DNA of 6,722 nt, taken from positions 1 through 6,722 of the forward strand of contig CASFRQ010000052.1 in the NCBI GenBank assembly GCA_949296785.1, written 5' to 3'. The notes under the pieces were generated by a model. It was not told where the DNA came from. It did not search any database and saw only the letters and a program-made list of their open reading frames with translations. Position 1 is the stretch's first letter. Every line of letters starts with the position of its first letter. Origin of the DNA: an uncultured Alphaproteobacteria bacterium. Its GTDB lineage: Bacteria > Pseudomonadota > Alphaproteobacteria > CASFRQ01 > SAAU01. Positions 4,471 to 6,722 of this stretch are shown in pieces. A program made the position numbers and the translations under genes.

Positions 4471-6600
4471 ATGACTGACGAATACGCGGTACTTTCTTCT
4501 TTTTCAAAGAGGCAGGTATTTTTCAGGCGGGTAAAGCTTTTCGGGTTGACTTTTTTGGCAACCTGCGGCGGAACTTTTTTATGGTCTTTGTCTTTGCCGA
4601 CGGACATGGCGGTTTTGTCCAAAGTGGTTTTTACGGCTTTGTTTTTTCTGACTTTCGGATGGATTGCGTTTTATTTTTTCTCCAGCTTGTTCGGTTTTTT
4701 CTATTTGATGAAGGCGCGTAAGATGCCCGGCCTGAAAGAGGCGGGGAATATTCCTTTAACTTCTCGTACGGCGGTATTGATGCCGGTTTATAATGAAGGG
4801 ACGGAAGAGGTTTTTGCCGGCCTTTTGGCAATGGCGCGCGCGCTTCATGCCGAATTGGAACGGGAACAAAGAAGGAATCTTGAGGTTTCTTCGGAAACTG
4901 TTGAAGGGCGGAAAAATGGAAAAAAAGCCGTAGAAGACGTGACGAAGGTCCCTTCGCCGTATGACTTTTTTGTCCTCAGCGACACGACGGATCCGAAAAC
5001 ATGGATAAAGGAAGAGGCCGCCTGGTGCGAAACGAAAAAGCTGTTTCCGGAAGGGATAAACCTGTACTACCGCCACCGGCCGAAAAACACAGCACGCAAG
5101 AGCGGAAATATTGAGGATTTTTGCATTCGCTGGGGCGGGCAATATGATTTTATGCTGGTTTTGGATGCGGACAGCCTGATGGAGGCGCCGACGGTTTTAA
5201 AAATGTCTCGTTTGATGCAAGTAAATGAAACGACCGGCATTATTCAGGCGCCGCCGATGATGATTAACAAAAAAAGCCTTTTTGCCAGGATACAGCAGTT
5301 TTCCGGCCATGTGTACGGTCCCGTGGTGACAGCGGGGTTGGCCTATTGGCAGGTGTGGGACAGCAATTACTGGGGTCATAACGCGATTATCCGGGTGAAG
5401 GCGTTTATGGAATGCTGCGGCCTTCCGGTGTTTAAAGGGAAGGCGCCGTTCGGCGGCCATATTTTAAGCCATGACTTTGTGGAGGCGTCCCTGATCCGCC
5501 GGGAAGGGTGGTTGTCTTGGATGTTGCCGGAACTGAAGGGCAGTTATGAGGAATGCCCTTCCTCCATGATAGACTTTGCCGCCAGAGACCGTCGCTGGTG
5601 CCAGGGAAACTTACAACATCTTCGGATTTTGTTTTCTCATAAAATTAATGCCATCAGCCGCGTGCATTTTACAATCGGGATTATGTCTTATTTGTCTTCG
5701 CCTTTGTGGTTTTTGTTTTTGGCGATGGGGTTGGGCGTGGCGTTATGGCGGGTGTTTTATCCGCCGGTGTATTTCGCGCCGGTGAAAACTTTGTTCCCCG
5801 TTTGGCCGATTTTTGATTCGGTGCGGGTAATCCTGTTGTTTTCTTTTTCGGCCATGATGTTGTTTTTGCCGAAAGTCTTGGGCGTTTTGGCTGTTTTGAT
5901 AAAAGAAAAAAAGAAAAAGAACTACGGCGGTGCTTTCCACCTGATTGTCAGTATGATTGTTGAAATTTTTCTGAGCGCTTTGACGGCGCCGATTATGATG
6001 CTGTTTCAGTCCAAGTTTGTGTTGGACATTCTGCTGGGAAAAGATACGGGATGGAAAGCGCAAAACCGTTCCGAGGGCGGGACTTCCTGGAAAGAGGCGT
6101 TGAACCGCCACTTCTTTCATATGCTTATCGGCGTCGGGATTTTGGTTCTGGTGGGAAGGTATGTGCCGTATTTGTTTTACTGGATGCTGCCGATTGCATT
6201 GGGGCCGATTTTATCCGTGCCGATAAGCGTTTTAACTTCCCGCACGAGCGTCGGACAATGGGCGTTAAAGCATCGTTTGTTTGTGATTCCGCCGGAAGTT
6301 TCCTCTCTTAAAATCGCCGAGCAAAAGAAAGAGGATGAGAAGAATATCCTTCAACGGATGCCGAAAGAGGAGGGGTTGGCTCTTTTGGTTAAAAGTTCTT
6401 TGCACTTGTCTTTGCATATTTATCTTTTAAGCGTGAACGGGCCCGTGCCGAACTTTGACACCGGTTTAATCCGGACGGCTAGGGCGAAATTGTCTGGTTC
6501 TCTTTTAAGCGGTCAGTTGCCGGCTTTTGAGAAGGAGGAGGAAAAATACCTTCTTTACGATGTTCCTTTGTTGAAGCAGGCGGCGCTTTTGAATTCTTGA
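4471..6600 (+). CDS. opgH: Glucans biosynthesis glucosyltransferase OpgH (MdoH, GT2 family)
   Basis: OpgH is the inner-membrane enzyme that uses cytoplasmic UDP-glucose to polymerise and export the beta-1,2-glucan backbone of periplasmic glucans. Two N-terminal membrane segments (about 23-42 and 52-80) precede a GT2 domain: AVLMPVYNE (101-109), YDFFVLSDTTDP (164-175), KSGNIEDF (210-217), the DxD motif LDADS (231-235), VYGPVVTAGLAYWQ, YWGHNAIIRVK, LSHDFVEA (332-339) with the likely base Asp335, and RDRRWCQGN (372-380), the QxxRW-type motif of processive GT2 enzymes. Further membrane segments follow at about 400-430, 451-478, 488-515 and 549-590. At 709 residues it is shorter than E. coli OpgH (847): it lacks most of the N-terminal cytoplasmic extension and has a shorter C-terminal tail. 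It also carries a charged insert of about 30 residues at 130-161 relative to E. coli. A ribosome binding site 7 bases upstream supports the ATG. Identification is secure. Confidence 0.96.
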   Translation: MTDEYAVLSSFSKRQVFFRRVKLFGLTFLATCGGTFLWSLSLPTDMAVLSKVVFTALFFLTFGWIAFYFFSSLFGFFYLMKARKMPGLKEAGNIPLTSRTAVLMPVYNEGTEEVFAGLLAMARALHAELEREQRRNLEVSSETVEGRKNGKKAVEDVTKVPSPYDFFVLSDTTDPKTWIKEEAAWCETKKLFPEGINLYYRHRPKNTARKSGNIEDFCIRWGGQYDFMLVLDADSLMEAPTVLKMSRLMQVNETTGIIQAPPMMINKKSLFARIQQFSGHVYGPVVTAGLAYWQVWDSNYWGHNAIIRVKAFMECCGLPVFKGKAPFGGHILSHDFVEASLIRREGWLSWMLPELKGSYEECPSSMIDFAARDRRWCQGNLQHLRILFSHKINAISRVHFTIGIMSYLSSPLWFLFLAMGLGVALWRVFYPPVYFAPVKTLFPVWPIFDSVRVILLFSFSAMMLFLPKVLGVLAVLIKEKKKKNYGGAFHLIVSMIVEIFLSALTAPIMMLFQSKFVLDILLGKDTGWKAQNRSEGGTSWKEALNRHFFHMLIGVGILVLVGRYVPYLFYWMLPIALGPILSVPISVLTSRTSVGQWALKHRLFVIPPEVSSLKIAEQKKEDEKNILQRMPKEEGLALLVKSSLHLSLHIYLLSVNGPVPNFDTGLIRTARAKLSGSLLSGQLPAFEKEEEKYLLYDVPLLKQAALLNS

Positions 6601-6625
6601 CAAGTTTAAAAAAAGGAAACCGGCG

Positions 6626-6650
6626 AAGCGGTAAACGGCGCACGCTTTTT
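6626..6650 (+). terminator. Weak intrinsic terminator candidate after opgH
   Basis: AAGCG (6626-6630) can pair with CGCTT (6643-6647) around a 12-base loop, with T continuing to 6650. It starts 26 bases after the opgH stop. The stem is only 5 bp and the last two stem bases are part of the T-run, so termination efficiency is doubtful. Confidence 0.3.
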
Positions 6651-6722
6651 CAATATCGCACAAGTGGAAAAGAAAATGAAACGGTTCTATTGTCTGGTCC
6701 TTTTTTAACGGACGGTTTGGAA
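6651..6722. other. Downstream region at window end
   Basis: No gene is supported here. A 10-codon ORF, MKRFYCLVLF (6676-6708), resembles the start of a signal peptide but stops at TAA right after a run of six T. There is no strong ribosome binding site before it. The window ends too soon to tell whether a new gene begins here. Confidence 0.4.

Noticed and set aside
4359..4622. Reverse-strand 87-codon ORF over the opgH start
   Set aside because: It is antisense to the well-supported start of opgH and the Lys/Phe-rich product shows no family features.
6676..6708. Possible signal-peptide start MKRFYCLVLF ending at TAA after six T
   Set aside because: It could be a frameshifted gene start at a homopolymer, but the window ends 14 bases later and there is no strong ribosome binding site, so it cannot be supported.
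1..6722. CRISPR arrays, tRNA or rRNA genes, transposons and phage genes
   Set aside because: None seen: no spaced direct repeats of array type, no tRNA-like cloverleaf noticed in the spacers, and no transposase or integrase in any frame.

Overview
The window carries a piece of a Gram-negative (double-membrane) chromosome in which all confident genes read on the + strand. The main evidence is a pair of genes for osmoregulated periplasmic glucan (OPG/MDO) synthesis: opgG, with an export signal, and opgH, an inner-membrane glucosyltransferase. OPGs are a trait of Proteobacteria and some other diderms. Base composition is moderate, with AT-rich spacers. I cannot place the organism below the level of Gram-negative from this sequence. 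The GlmS looks like an ordinary bacterial one and does not decide between Proteobacteria and other diderm phyla.

Layout. (1) 2-1522: the last ~506 codons of glmS (glucosamine-6-phosphate synthase); the first ~100 residues lie before the window. (2) 1523-1849: a 327-base spacer with a weak terminator-like site, a UUCG-capped hairpin and a good sigma70-type promoter (TTGAAA, 17 bases, TATAAG). (3) 1850-3559: opgG, starting at TTG. (4) 3547-4032: an unrecognised 161-residue gene overlapping the end of opgG by 13 bases. (5) 4033-4470: a 438-base spacer without a convincing gene; its best candidate is a 39-codon ORF that stops 4 bases before the next gene. (6) 4471-6600: opgH. (7) 6601-6722: downstream region with a weak terminator-like hairpin.

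How the genes fit together. OpgH uses UDP-glucose in the cytoplasm to build and export a beta-1,2-linked glucan. OpgG acts on that glucan in the periplasm. In E. coli the two genes are neighbours; here an unknown gene and a long spacer separate them. The overlapping small gene is very probably co-transcribed and translationally coupled with opgG, so it is a candidate accessory factor, though no function can be read from its sequence. GlmS draws on the same hexose-phosphate pool but appears to be a separate transcription unit.

Most of the window is recognisable metabolism. The parts worth a second look are the unknown gene inside the opg locus, lineage-type charged insertions in both OpgG (C-terminal hairpin) and OpgH (early in the GT domain), the absence of the long N-terminal cytoplasmic region seen in E. 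coli OpgH, and the unexplained spacer before opgH.
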